Below are positions 53,803-64,000 of a stretch of DNA of 64,000 bases, one piece after another. The position numbers and the translations under genes are program-made. Source of the stretch: Musa acuminata AAA Group (Eukaryota; Streptophyta; Magnoliopsida; Zingiberales; Musaceae); NCBI RefSeq assembly GCF_036884655.1, contig NC_088342.1, positions 34,098,001-34,162,000 on the forward strand, read 5' to 3'. A model generated the notes under the pieces. It saw only the letters and a list, made by a program, of their open reading frames with translations. It did no database searches and had not been told where the DNA came from. Position 1 is the first letter of the stretch; each line of letters starts with the position of its first letter.

Positions 53803-55976
53803 ATCTCCCCCTTTTTTATGATGACAACCAATCGACGACAAAGTTAACCTTAACTCCTAGAGTTTAAACAAACTCCCCCTATCAATATGGCATATAACTC
53901 TTGGATTCAAAAATCCAAGCAAACATGTCATGATAAAATCATGCATGACATCAACATACTTCTCCCCCTTTGTCATCAACAAAAAAGGAGAAGTTCCACT
54001 ATCAAGTATTTGTGATATTAATTCAACTTATTGCATGAAAAACATAATATCATTTTCTCATCATGTTTAGAATATTCAAGCTATCAAGTTTTAGATATAC
54101 AAGTTTTACAACATACAAGATAGCACATTTGCTTCTTTTGATATAGCAACTTCTACATCATGCAAGCTAGCAAATTAGAGATGTTCAAGAAGGCAACTCT
54201 TACTTCTTGAAATATGCAAATTTTGTCAACTTTGCTAGATGTGCAAGTTAACATGTTTTGCTTCTTGAGATAGGCAAGATAGCACATTTGCAATTTTTGT
54301 TTCTTAAGATAAGCAAGCTAGTGATGTTCAAGATAGCAAGCTCTTTCTTCTCTTTTAAGAAGTATCATTTTTTTTTGCTTCCTTTGTAAAGTGCAAGATA
54401 GCAAAATTTTGCTTCATTCTTGAATTGTGCAAGCTAGCATCTTTCTCTTTGAGATGTGCTCATTAGCAACTCTTTCTCCCCCTTTGTCATTGGAAAAAAG
54501 AGGGGAAGACCCTTTACATCAATTTTCAAGTTATAACAAAAGTAAATAGCAATAATGAAAATCTAAGTCATGAATGTCAAAACAATTATTTTATCATGAA
54601 TATTTCATCATTGCATGTATTATTATCATAAGTGTTTCATGCATTCATATCATCACATGAAGAATATAAAAAAGAACTTGGTGATGAGATAAACTTCGTA
54701 GATTTCAAAGAATTTCATATAATAAAATCATATCATGAGAGATAAAATATCAAAGATCGTGAAGATAAATCATGAGTATCAAGAGACATATAATGATTTT
54801 TTTTGGATAACTCAAATAGTGAAAAGAAAGAATCATAGTAGATAATCTTGATTAATAAAAAAATTTTAAAGTCAAAATTCTGAGAAATCAAGAGAAACCG
54901 TGATTCATTTTAACAAATCTCCTCTTAAATAAATAATGTAAATAATTCTTAGGAGATCATGAAAAATCTTAATTCATATAAAAGATTTCATGAGAAATTA
55001 TGATTTCGATAAAACTCATTCAAATTCATCAAATTATTTTCATAGTCCAAGAGATTCACAAAAGCATAATATACATGGATTAATTAACCTTTTATCAAAA
55101 AATCAATAAGATAGAGATGTTTCATGTTAAATTATTGGTTTCATACAAGTATGCATTTATCTTTTTATTGCAAATAAAAACATGCATCAACTTTTATGAT
55201 CGAAAAATGAATTTCATCATAAAAACCATCAAGACCAATAAATCACAAAAATCATCATGTATAACTTTAAAATCTCATACATAAAATCATCAATCGTGGT
55301 ATCAAAACATTTAATATTTTCATTACATCATTTTTTAAACCGAAAAAGCCACTTTCATTACTATAAAAATCGATAATCCATAAATCTTAAGAATCATCAT
55401 GCATAATTTCGAAATTTATTAAGCATGCTCATTATGCATGACATCAAAACATAGTTTTAAAGTATTTAATATTTTCATTTCATAATTACATCATTATGCT
55501 TCATGGAAGTTGATTTCATCAAACATAAAGCATTTTCCATCAAGATCATTTTGTTTGTTCTAGTCATGCATTTTTCTTTTTAGGTGAATCTAGCTTTTAA
55601 TGCTTAGTTTTCCATACAAAAGCCATCCATAATATAAAATCATCAAGCATGATTTCATTAAACATAATCTTTAATCAAAATCATGAAATCATCAAGATAC
55701 ACATTAATGCTTCTTAAACTCGTATTGTTAGGTGTACAAGCATTAGATTTATATCTAACATTTTATTGCATTATTACATCATTAAAACATCAAGCATGAT
55801 TTCATAAGGCATTCAAAATCATTTTGTTTGCTTATCATAAAACATGTAATTTTTATGATTATTTTTAAAATCACTAGCATGATCCCAATAATTTTTTTTA
55901 TTTTCATTACATTATTAAACATGTAATTTTCAAGAAAAACAATTAACCTAAATTAAAAATAACTCATGAAAAGATA
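53803..55976 (-). other. AT-rich non-coding internal region of Sirevirus D
   Basis: PPT at about 53817-53804. PPT-like cassettes at 53980-53960 and 54492-54475 bracket six exact copies of CAAGNTAGC (54116-54438). The rest is ATCAT/TCATGA-rich with no coding signal. It is colinear with 18898-21769 of C but shorter. Confidence 0.82.
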
Positions 55977-56436
55977 TCATGTAATTTCAAAATAAATTAA
56001 GAGGGTTTCGATTACCTCATCGTTGAAAGCGGTTAAGGCATAGTTTGCCACCTCGCCTTTGTTGATTTTCTCCTCGTCTTCGGAGGAGCTCGATTCATCC
56101 AAAGTCACATTCTTTTTCTTGCATTTATAGCAAGTAGTTGTGTTCTTTTTGTTCTTTAATTTTTTTTTCATTAACATTTTAAATTTCTTAGTGAGTTCAA
56201 GTTCACCGTCACTTGAGCTTATGCTCGAGTGGTCTTCATATGTTCTATGTCTCAAATCCATCATATTCTTTGGAAGGTAGTTATCAAGTTCTTCATGTGT
56301 ATTGCACATCATTTCATATGTGATCAATGAACCAATTAATTTTTCAATCGAAAAATGGTTCAAGTTCTTTTATTCTTGTATTGCCGTTATTTTCGAATCC
56401 CAATTTTTAGAAAGCAATCGTAAAATCTTGTTAATC
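55977..56436 (-). pseudogene. Sirevirus D gag, C-terminal part
   Basis: From NKILRLLSKNWDSKITAIQE (56436 on) a stop (Ala/Glu region, about 56372) precedes NHFSIEKLIGSLITYEM. The knuckle is TTTCYKCKKKNVTLDES: CX2C is kept but the His and last Cys are missing, as in C. SSSSEDEEKINKGEVANYAL and the end LIYFEIT match C. It is cut at 56436 by gypsy L. Confidence 0.87.
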
Positions 56437-58020
56437 CTTTTAAACTTGAAATTTTGGCTTCAATTTCCTTTCTACTTCATTCCTTAAGTAGATTAAATGT
56501 GGATCTCGTAACTATCCTTCCTCAATTTATTGAGTAAGATCAGATTACACTTGAATGGAGGCTATCAATATCATTGAGTCTTGCTCTTTCCTCATAGCAT
56601 TGAAATCAAAATGTTCTTCTAGTAACTTCCATTGCTTCACGACCAAACTAGCCATAAAATTTATAGATTTTCTATTAAGTGCATCAGTTACAACATTGGC
56701 TTTGCCCGGGTAATAATGGATGACACAATCATAATCCTTTAGAAGTTCTATCCATCTTCGCTGCCTCATGTTTAATTCTTTCTGAGTGAAAATATATTTT
56801 AAACTCTTGTGATTAGTAAAGATTTCATATTGCCGGCCATACAAATAATGTCTCCATATCTTTATAGCAAAAATAATTACTGCCAATTCTAAATCATGAG
56901 TTGGATAATTCAGTTCATAACCTTTTAGTTGTCTAGTAGCATAAGCAATCACTCTCCCTTCCAGCATCAAAGCAAATCCAAGGCCCTTTCTTGAAGCATC
57001 AGTATAAACTACAAATCCCTCACTACAACTTGGAATAGTAAGAATAGGGGCACTAGTCAATCTTCTTTTTAACTCTTGAAAACTTTGCTCACAATCATCA
57101 TCCCATACAAATTTCACATTCTTTTTAGTGAGTTTGGTGAGAGGTTGAGCGATTCAAAAAAATCCCTCCAAAAATCTCCTGTAATAACCTGCCATGCCCA
57201 AGAAGCTTTGAACTTCCGTTACATTTGTTGATACTTCCCATTTAACTGCAGCTTCTGCTTTCTTTGGATCAATAGATATGCCCTTCCCTGAAATCACATG
57301 GCCTACGAAAGCAAGTTCATTCAACCAAAATTCACATTTGCTAAACTTTGCATGCAACTTCTTTTTTCTTAGTATGGACAATATATTTCTCAAGTGTTAC
57401 TCATGCTCCTGATTACTCCTTGAATACACCAATATGTCATCAATGAATATAATTTACATAGTCATTCATGAGTGGTTGAAATATCCTATTCATTAGTTCC
57501 ATAAAAGCTACAGGGGCATTAGCCGAACCAAATGGCATCACCAAGAATTCATAATGAACATATCGAGTTCTAAAAGCTATTTTTGGAATATCCTCCTCCT
57601 TGATCTTCAACTGATAGTAACTTGATCTTAGGTCAATCTTTGAGAATACTTGTGCACCCTGTAGTTGATTAAACAAATCATCAATTCTGGGTATGGGATA
57701 CTTGTTTTTTATAGTCACTTGATTCAACTATCTATAATCAATACAAAGCCTCAATGTTGCATCCTTCTTCTTCACTAATAGTACCGGAGCACCCTATAGT
57801 GAAACGATGGGTCGTATGAAACCGTTATCTAATAATTCTTGTAGTTACTTCTTTAATTCCTATAGCTCGAGTGGCGCCATTCTGTAGGGAGGCTTAGATA
57901 TTTGGGTTATACTAGGGACCAGATCAATAGCAAATTCACCCTCTCTATCTAGAGGTAAACCAGGCATGTCATCTGGGAATACATCAGGGAACTTTTTGAC
58001 AACTGGCAAAATCACTGTTT
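56437..58020 (-). pseudogene. L copy 2: RT and RNase H
   Basis: Begins [19 protein letters not shown], the usual protease-RT linker, and [43 protein letters not shown] and [20 protein letters not shown] frameshift near 57450 precedes the catalytic box [10 protein letters not shown] (about 57440-57410). Then [17 protein letters not shown] and [17 protein letters not shown]. RNase [48 protein letters not shown]. It ends abruptly at 56437 inside D gag. Confidence 0.87.
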
Positions 58021-58876
58021 TGTAGAATTCATAGGGTCAGGTTCAATAGATAATAGGATAGGCTTTTGAATTTTAAATTTTTAATTCTATATATCAAAAA
58101 AATATCTATAAGTCTAGTCTTAAATGAAGTCAGTTTGGTACAAATCAGAATTTTCAACAGGGACTTATAGGCATTTTAGTTTCGAAAGGTCAGAAATTTT
58201 GATCTCTGTTTTGCAACATCCATAGACTCATTTGAAATAGAAGTTTGGGTAGATATTCGGTGTCCACAATTTTCAATATCAGTACCAAAAGAAAGGTATA
58301 GGAGTCTAATTTCAAATGAATAAGTTCCTACCTAAATCCACATTTGGTGCTAAAAATTATGGCTGAAACAATCTATAGGGGTCAGTTTACCGAAAAATTC
58401 TAGATCCATAGTTTTGTGTCTAACAAGAGAAATATCAGGTTCTAAGCAGAAATCTTTCATATTATTCAGAATTAATATGAGAACAAATACTAATATTTCT
58501 GTAGGATAGGATTAGAACACTTGGCTTTGAGAATTATGACCACAAATGGGAAGATTTAAATTCGGAAAACCCCAAAGCCCCAAATTTCTCTTCTTCTTCT
58601 TCCCCTTTTTTTTCTTCTTCTTTCTCTCTTCCTCTGTTCTTCCACACAACTGCCTTCTCTAGTGGGATTTTTAATTTTATGTATTTTATAATTTAGTCCT
58701 TGCATTGTTATATTTACGATTAGGTCCTCATGGTTTACATATAGGTCCTCAGATTTTTTTTTTCTCTTTGAACAGATCCCAAAATCTTATTAATAAGTTC
58801 TTTTATCAAATTTAAAAAGGATTCTTACATTACAACTAGAAATTTATACGAAAATTAAGAAATGAGGAATGGTACA
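58021..58876 (-). repeat. 3' LTR of gypsy L copy 1 (about 856 bp)
   Basis: Minus strand starts TGTACCATTCCTCA at 58876 directly after a purine tract AAGGAGGGGAGAG (58889-58877). The far end near CTACA (58021) is inferred from the start of copy 2 coding sequence. A pyrimidine-rich CTTCTTCTTCTTCC block is at 58590-58635. Confidence 0.65.
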
Positions 58877-60253
58877 CTCTCCCCTCCTTAAAAGAAAATT
58901 TTAGTCCTCTAAATTTATCATACCTCTATCGATGAAAAGATGAGGATAAACTTTTTTCATTTCCTTCTCTAGCTCTCAGGTTGTTTCGTCTCTAGAATGA
59001 TGTCTCCAAATTACTTTAACTAGAGGGATAACCCGATTCTTTAGGATCTTTTCCTTCTTATCAACAATCTGAGTGGGCTCTTCCACATAAGATCAATCTT
59101 TATCGATCTCTATCAGCTCATACTTAATTATATGAGAACGATTAGGTATATACTTTTTAATTATCGAAACATGAAATATATTATGGATATGACACAACGA
59201 TGGTGGCAAGGTAATCATGTAAGCGACAGAACCAACCCTCTCAAGGACTTCAAAAGATCCAATAAAACTTGGGCTTAACTTTCCATTCTTCCAAACCTTA
59301 TAATGCCTTTGGAAGGGGAGACATTTAAGAACACAAAATCTCAAATTTTAAACTCAATATCTCATCTTCTAATGTTAGCATAACTCTTTTGATGACTTTG
59401 AGCAGTTTTCAACTTTTTATTTATAACTTGAATTTTTTTGGTAGTTTCTTGTACTTTATCTGATGCTAACAACTTTCTATCACCAACTTCCTCCCAACAT
59501 ATAGGTGTTATGCACTTTCGCCCATATAAAGCTTCATAAGGAGTCATTTGAATACTTGAATGATAACTATTATTATAAGTGAACTCAATAAGTGAAATAT
59601 CTTTATCTCATTCACCTTTCCAATCCATAACAAAGGCTCTAAGCAAATCCTCAAGTGTTTGAATTGTTCTTTCTGACTGACCATCAGTTTGAGGATGATA
59701 TGCAATGCTAAACTTGACTTTAGTGCCCATAGATTCCTGTAATTTTCTACAGAATCCAGAGAGAAATCTAGAGTCTCTATCAGAGATGATCTCCTTTAGA
59801 ATACCATGAAGTCTTACTATTTCATTGACATATAAATTTGTAAGTCTGTGAAGCGAATAAGTCATATTAATCGGTAAGAAATATGCAGATTTTGTTAACC
59901 AATCAATGATAACCCAAATAGCATCAATCATTCGAGAGGTTCTGGGTAGTCCTTAAACAAAATCCATGGTAACACATTCCCATTTCCATTCAGGAATATC
60001 TAAAGGTTGCAACAACCCTCTAGGTCTTTAGTGTTCTCCTTTGATTTGCTGACAAGTCAAACATTTTGAAACATAAATTGTAATTTCCTTCTTCATGCCT
60101 TCCCACTAATAATGACTTTGGATATCTCTATACATCTTAGTGCTCCCAGAATGCATAGTGTACTTTTAAGTATGACTTTCCTTTAGGATTTGGTTCTTGA
60201 TATCTGGTTCATTTGGTATACATACTCTCTCCCCAAATCTCAATAGGCCATCC
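58877..60253 (-). pseudogene. L copy 1: integrase and chromodomain
   Basis: Integrase zinc region near 60170-60045 (SGSTKMYRDIQSHY, CLTCQQIKGEH). Core: MDFV then stop then GLPRTSRMIDAIW (about 59965-59920), ISDRDSRFLSGF (second Asp), QTDGQSERTIQTLEDLLR (Glu), 59931-59608. C-terminal part: MTPYEALYGRKCITPICW (59547) and FIGSFEVLERVGSVAY. A chromodomain-like YVEEPTQIVDKKEKIL and VIPLVKVIWRHHSRDETT follow (59090-58980), which in this clade targets insertion to heterochromatin. Several stops are present. Confidence 0.87.
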
Positions 60254-61166
60254 TTTTAAACTTAAAATTTTGGCTTCAATTTCCTTTCTACTTCATTCCT
60301 TAAGTAGATTAAATGTGGATCTCATAATTATCCTTCCTTAATTTGTTGAGTAAGATCAGATTACACTTGAATGGAGGCTATTAATATCATTGAGTCTTGC
60401 TCTTTCCTCATAGCATTCAAATCAAAATTTTCTTCTAATAACTTTCATTGCTTCACGACTAGACTAGCCATTAAATTTATAGATTTTCTATTAAGTGCAT
60501 CAGCTATAATATTGGCTTTGCTCGGGTGATAACGGATGGCACAATCATAATCCTTTAGAAGTTCTATCCATCTTCGTTGCCTCATGTTTAACTCTTTCTG
60601 AGTGAAAATATATTTTAAACTCTTATGATTAGTAAAGATTTCAAATTGTCGCCCATACAAATAATGTCTCCATATCTTTAAAGCAAAAATAATTGCTGCC
60701 AATTCCAAATCATGAGTTGAATAATTCAGTTCATAACCTTTTAGTTATCTAGTAGCATATGCAATCACTCTCCTTTCCTGCATCAAAACACATCCAAGGT
60801 CCTTTCTTGAAGCATCTGTTTTAACTACAGATCCCTCACTACCACTTGGAAAAGTGAGAATAGGGGCGCTAGTCAATCTTCTTTTTAACTCTTGAAAACT
60901 TTGCTCACAATCATCATCCCATACAAATTTCACATTATTTTTAGTGAGTTTGGTGAGAGGTTGAGCGATTCGAAAAAATCCCTCCACAAATCTCCAGTAA
61001 TAACCTGCCATGCCCAAGAAGCTTCTAACTTCTGTTACATTTGTTGGTACTTCCCATTTAACTACAACTTCTACTTTCTTTGGATCAATAGATATGCCCT
61101 TCCCTGAAATCATATGGCCTACGAAAGCAACTTCATTCAACCAAAATTCACATTTGCTGAACTTTG
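60254..61166 (-). pseudogene. L copy 1: RT end and RNase H
   Basis: MNEVAFVGHMISGKGIS at 61140, [17 protein letters not shown], then RNase [50 protein letters not shown] stop lies between RVIAYATR and the rest (about 60744). It is cut at 61166, in KFSKCEFW text, by Sirevirus E. CTTTG (61162-61166) would be the left duplication of E. Confidence 0.87.
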
Positions 61167-62932
61167 TGTTGAATCTCGGATTTTGATGATGAAGTCAATT
61201 GTCATTTGGTGTTTAACCTATATGTTGAGATAAGTGTGTAGGATTAACTACAATGAAAGTAAGACATGCAGCAGGAGTTGCGTCGGAGTCATGACAATGA
61301 TCACGTTGGGAGTTCAAGAGCTCGACGGATGTTCGGACAGTCGTCAGAGGTTCTGCGGGAACAAATCCGAGAAGTCCATAAGCTTGCAAAAGATGCTCGT
61401 CGGAACTCGCCAAGTGTATCGTCACAAGTCCAGGAGTTTGCCGGAAGTCCGCAGGAGCATCACCGAGGGTTCAATGGATGATCGACGGAAGTTCGCCGGA
61501 AACTCGCCGGAAGAAGCGATTGACGCACCGGAGCAAGCTGCAGAAATTGTCTTAGGAATTATCGTAGTTAGCACAATGATTAAGTTGGAAATGGGAGGTG
61601 ATCCCATTAACTTAATCTTGGGGCAATTGGGCCCCTAAAAAAACCCAAATTGGGCCGAATGGATCAACCCATTCGGACCCTGATTGCTGTGGGAGGTGCA
61701 ACCGCCCAAGCCAGGAGGTGGCACCGCTTGGGCTAAGTCTCCTAGCGAGACTGGGTGGTGCAACCGCCCCAGCCAAGAGGTGGCACCGCTTGGGCTCAGT
61801 CTCCAAGCGAGACTGGACGGTGCAACCTCTCCTGATAGGAGGTGGCACCGCCTGAGCTCAGTCTTCGAGCTTTGCCAGGCGGTGCAACTGCCTCAGTAAG
61901 GAGGTGCAACCGCCTGAGCTCGGTCTTCGATCTCTGGTAGAGAGGTGCAACCGCCCCTGACAGAGGTGGCACCGCCCAGAGGCTCAGTCTTCGAGCTCTG
62001 CCAGGTGGTGCAACCGCCCCAGTCAGGAGGTGCAACTGCCTGATCCCGGAATTCCAGGAATTGACAATTTTGAGCTCCAAATTTGAACTTGGTTGGGGCC
62101 TATAAATACCCCACCCATTTAGCACTGAAAGGCAAGAACTAACACTCGAAATCTTGATCTTTCTCTGTGATTCTTAGAGCTCAAAATTGTTGTAAAGGCC
62201 AAAAGTTCTCCTCGCTCTGTTCTTCAAAGTTTTGAGTTGTAAAGAGAGGAGAGAAAATTTCTATAAGGGTTGTCTCCTAAGCCCGTCAAAAGGAGTGAAA
62301 CTGTAAAAGGGTGTTTGGCCTTCGCCTATTGAAGGAAGGCCTCTAGTTGACGTCGGTGACCTCGTCGGCGGAGGAAGCCAAAAGTGGAGTAGGTCAAGAT
62401 TTACCGAACCACTCTAAATCTCGGTTTGCATTTACTTTGAGCATTTTATCTTTACAGCAAACCTCCTAAATAGCTACTGCCTTCTGCGCTTTTACAAACG
62501 AGTTTCTAAGTTCAGAGCTTTCCGAATCTGCGTTTAGACGTAAATCGGCTTTTTCGTACGTTCATTACATTTCAGTTTATGTTTGCATTTTGATTTCAAT
62601 CATAACTGCAAACTGCCTTCTGCGCATTTATAAAACATATCTCAAAGTTCAGTATCTTCAAAATTGGCATTTAGACGTAAACCGGTTTTATCGTACGAAC
62701 GTCGCATTTCAGTTTGCGCTTGCATTCTGATTTTCATCATAAACTACAAACTGCCTTCGTAGATCTACTTTAACGTCATCTCGCTTAATCTTAAGTTAAA
62801 GTAATCTTAGAATCGGCTTTTACATCGAAATCGTTTTTATCAAACGAACGCAGCTTTCGATTTTAATAGTGAAAGATTTCCGCTGCACTAATTCACCCCT
62901 CCCCCCCCCTCTTAGTCCTCTTGATCCTAACA
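61167..62932 (+). repeat. 5' LTR of Sirevirus E (1.77 kb)
   Basis: TGTTGAATCTCG to GATCCTAACA. CGGAAGTTCG-rich region 61290-61520, palindrome array about 61692-62042, degenerate copy of the ATCCCGGAATTCC palindrome, TATA 62101-62108, imperfect ~115 bp repeats 62460-62760. It lacks the extra 360 bp block of C and D. Confidence 0.92.
62101..62108 (+). promoter_or_regulatory. TATA box in LTR E
   Basis: TATAAATA after GGGGCC. Confidence 0.7.
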
Positions 62933-62934
62933 AT

Positions 62935-62946
62935 TGGTATCAGAGC
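62935..62946 (+). other. Primer binding site of Sirevirus E
   Basis: TGGTATCAGAGC, a perfect initiator tRNA-Met complement. Confidence 0.92.
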
Positions 62947-62982
62947 GGGGTTAACTCTCTAACGGATTAAAACCCAAGAGAG

Positions 62983-64000
62983 ATGGCATACGCCGGAAAC
63001 CAAGAGGGCCATTCTATTACACGTCCACCCATGTTCAGTGGGACGAACTACACCTATTGGAAGACCCGAATGAGGATCTTTCTTATTTCTATGGATTTTG
63101 AACTTTGGAATCTTGTTGAAAACGGATTTTCGAAGTCTTCTCTTCTAATGATCGATTGGAATGAATTGGAGAATAAGGCTTTCGCTCTTAATGCAAAGGC
63201 TATGAATGCCTTATTTTGTGCACTTGATAAAAACGAGTTTAACCGTATTTCAACTTGTGAAACCGCATTTGATATTTGGCACACACTCGAAGTGACTCAC
63301 GAAGGCACAAGTAGAGTGAAAGAGTCAAAAATCAATCTTCTATTACATTCTTTCGAACTTTTCCGGATGAAACCGAGTGAAACCATTGGCGACATGTTTA
63401 CCCGTTTCACGGATGTCGTCAACGGTCTAAAAGGACTCGGAAAAAGTTTTTCGGATTTTGAGCTCGTAAATAAGATTCTAAGATCCCTTCCTAAAAGTTG
63501 GGATCCTAAAGTCACTGCTATTCAAGAGGCAAAAGATCTGCGCAACTTTCCTCTTGAAGAACTAATCGGGTCATTAATGACCTATGAGATGACTTACAAA
63601 GCTCATGAAGAGCAAGAAGACATCCTTCCAAAGAACAAGAAGGATATGGCACTTAAAACTTCAGAAGACCACTTGAGAGAAAACTCAAGTGATGAGGACT
63701 GTGACGATGACTTTGCACTTCTAACAAGAAAATTTAAAAAGTTCATTAAAAGAGAAACAAGTTTAAGAATGACACAAAAAACAAACTTGAACCCAAGAAG
63801 GACCAAGTTATTTGCTATGAGTACAAAAAGCCGGGACACTACAAGAGTGATTGTCCCCAAGTCAAAAAGAGAACATCAAAGAAGAAGGCGCTCAAAGCAA
63901 CATGGGATGATTCGAGCACGTCCGAAGAAGAGGAGTCCAACACCGAGCAAGTTGCTCATTACGCCTTAATGGCCATCGGAGATGAGGTAACAAATTTAAT
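62983..64000 (+). pseudogene. Sirevirus E gag, frameshifted
   Basis: MAYAGNQEGHSITRPPMFSG starts an open frame with a full UBN2-type domain. One extra base in the A-rich stretch near 63750-63760 shifts the frame before the zinc knuckle. The knuckle, read in the correct frame at 63813 on, is CYEYKKPGHYKSDC with the second Cys changed to Tyr (63822-63824). The Ser/Glu tail (SEEEESNTEQVAHYALMA) is seen up to the window end. The shifted frame stays open to 63969 as Arg/Lys-rich nonsense. Confidence 0.9.

Larger units (their letters stand above)
52215..56436 (-). mobile_element. Sirevirus D, gag-only type, 3' part
   Basis: Minus strand: truncated gag (56436-55977), 2.2 kb AT-rich non-coding region, PPT and 3' LTR (53802-52215). 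Same layout as C and no pol. Gypsy L begins at 56437 inside gag; the 5' part is not in the window. Both LTR termini have decayed (TATTAGAAT and GATTCAATA on the plus strand), and TATA boxes and arrays are diverged, so D is older than C. Confidence 0.87.
56437..61166 (-). mobile_element. Gypsy L, Tekay-like chromovirus, partly duplicated
   Basis: Two overlapping copies lie head to tail on the minus strand. Copy 1 (61166-58021) has RT, RNase H, integrase, chromodomain and a 3' LTR. Copy 2 (58020-56437) has RT from its start to past RNase H and no LTR. The stretch 56437-57360 repeats 60254-61166. Copy 1 is cut at 61166 by Sirevirus E. Assignment to Tekay/Del rests on the chromodomain and RT wording. 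Confidence 0.83.
61167..64000 (+). mobile_element. Sirevirus E, 5' part, truncated by window edge
   Basis: 5' LTR (61167-62932), primer site (62935-62946, perfect TGGTATCAGAGC) and gag to the window end. By LTR structure and gag wording it belongs with A, in opposite orientation. Confidence 0.93.

Overview
The window is plant nuclear DNA made, as far as I can see, entirely of nested LTR retrotransposons. I found no host gene, rRNA, tRNA gene or CRISPR array. Every element whose primer site is visible uses an initiator-tRNA-Met type site (TGGTATCAGRNY). Most of the DNA is Ty1/copia of the Sirevirus (SIRE/Maximus) lineage; the rest is Ty3/gypsy chromovirus-like DNA plus one Ale/Retrofit-type copia. 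This suggests a large, repeat-rich plant genome, probably a monocot. Musaceae (banana/enset) is my guess from remembered similarity and is unverified.

Layout, letters as used in the entries. 1-4670: Sirevirus A (minus; pol start, gag, 5' LTR), inserted in K. 4671-12023: copia K (minus), itself interrupted by a Sirevirus solo LTR (6264-8430, TSD GGAGA). 12024-12558 and 28418-31049: gypsy H (plus), split by Sirevirus B (12559-28417, TSD ATGTGC). B is split by Sirevirus C (16615-25079, minus, TSD AAAAG). 31050-31247 and 40622-43205: gypsy G (minus), split by Sirevirus J (31248-40621, TSD CTACC). 43206-52214: Sirevirus F (plus), inserted in the 5' LTR of G and interrupted by gypsy I (45418-50779, minus, TSD ATATG). 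52215-56436: Sirevirus D (minus), inserted in F. 56437-61166: a duplicated/chimeric gypsy L (minus). 61167-64000: Sirevirus E (plus; 5' LTR and gag), inserted in L.

Autonomous-type Sireviruses (A, B, E, F, J) have gag with a UBN2-type domain and zinc knuckles, then protease, integrase, reverse transcriptase and RNase H. J also carries a further ORF between pol and the 3' LTR, in the position of the Sirevirus env-like gene. C and D differ: they keep long LTRs, primer site, PPT and a gag with a truncated zinc knuckle, but have 2-3 kb of AT-rich non-coding DNA where pol should be. They look like a gag-only, non-autonomous Sirevirus family that would depend on relatives such as A or E for enzymes.

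The most interesting signals are: (1) the gag-only family C/D with a CAAGNTAGC repeat field bracketed by PPT-like cassettes and a private ~360 bp LTR block; (2) an in-frame UAG at the same place between gag and protease in A, F and J; (3) arrays of the palindrome GGCGGT-N3-ACCGCC upstream of the TATA box in every Sirevirus LTR and again in front of the extra ORF of J. Nearly all coding regions carry nonsense mutations or frameshifts, so no element here is intact.
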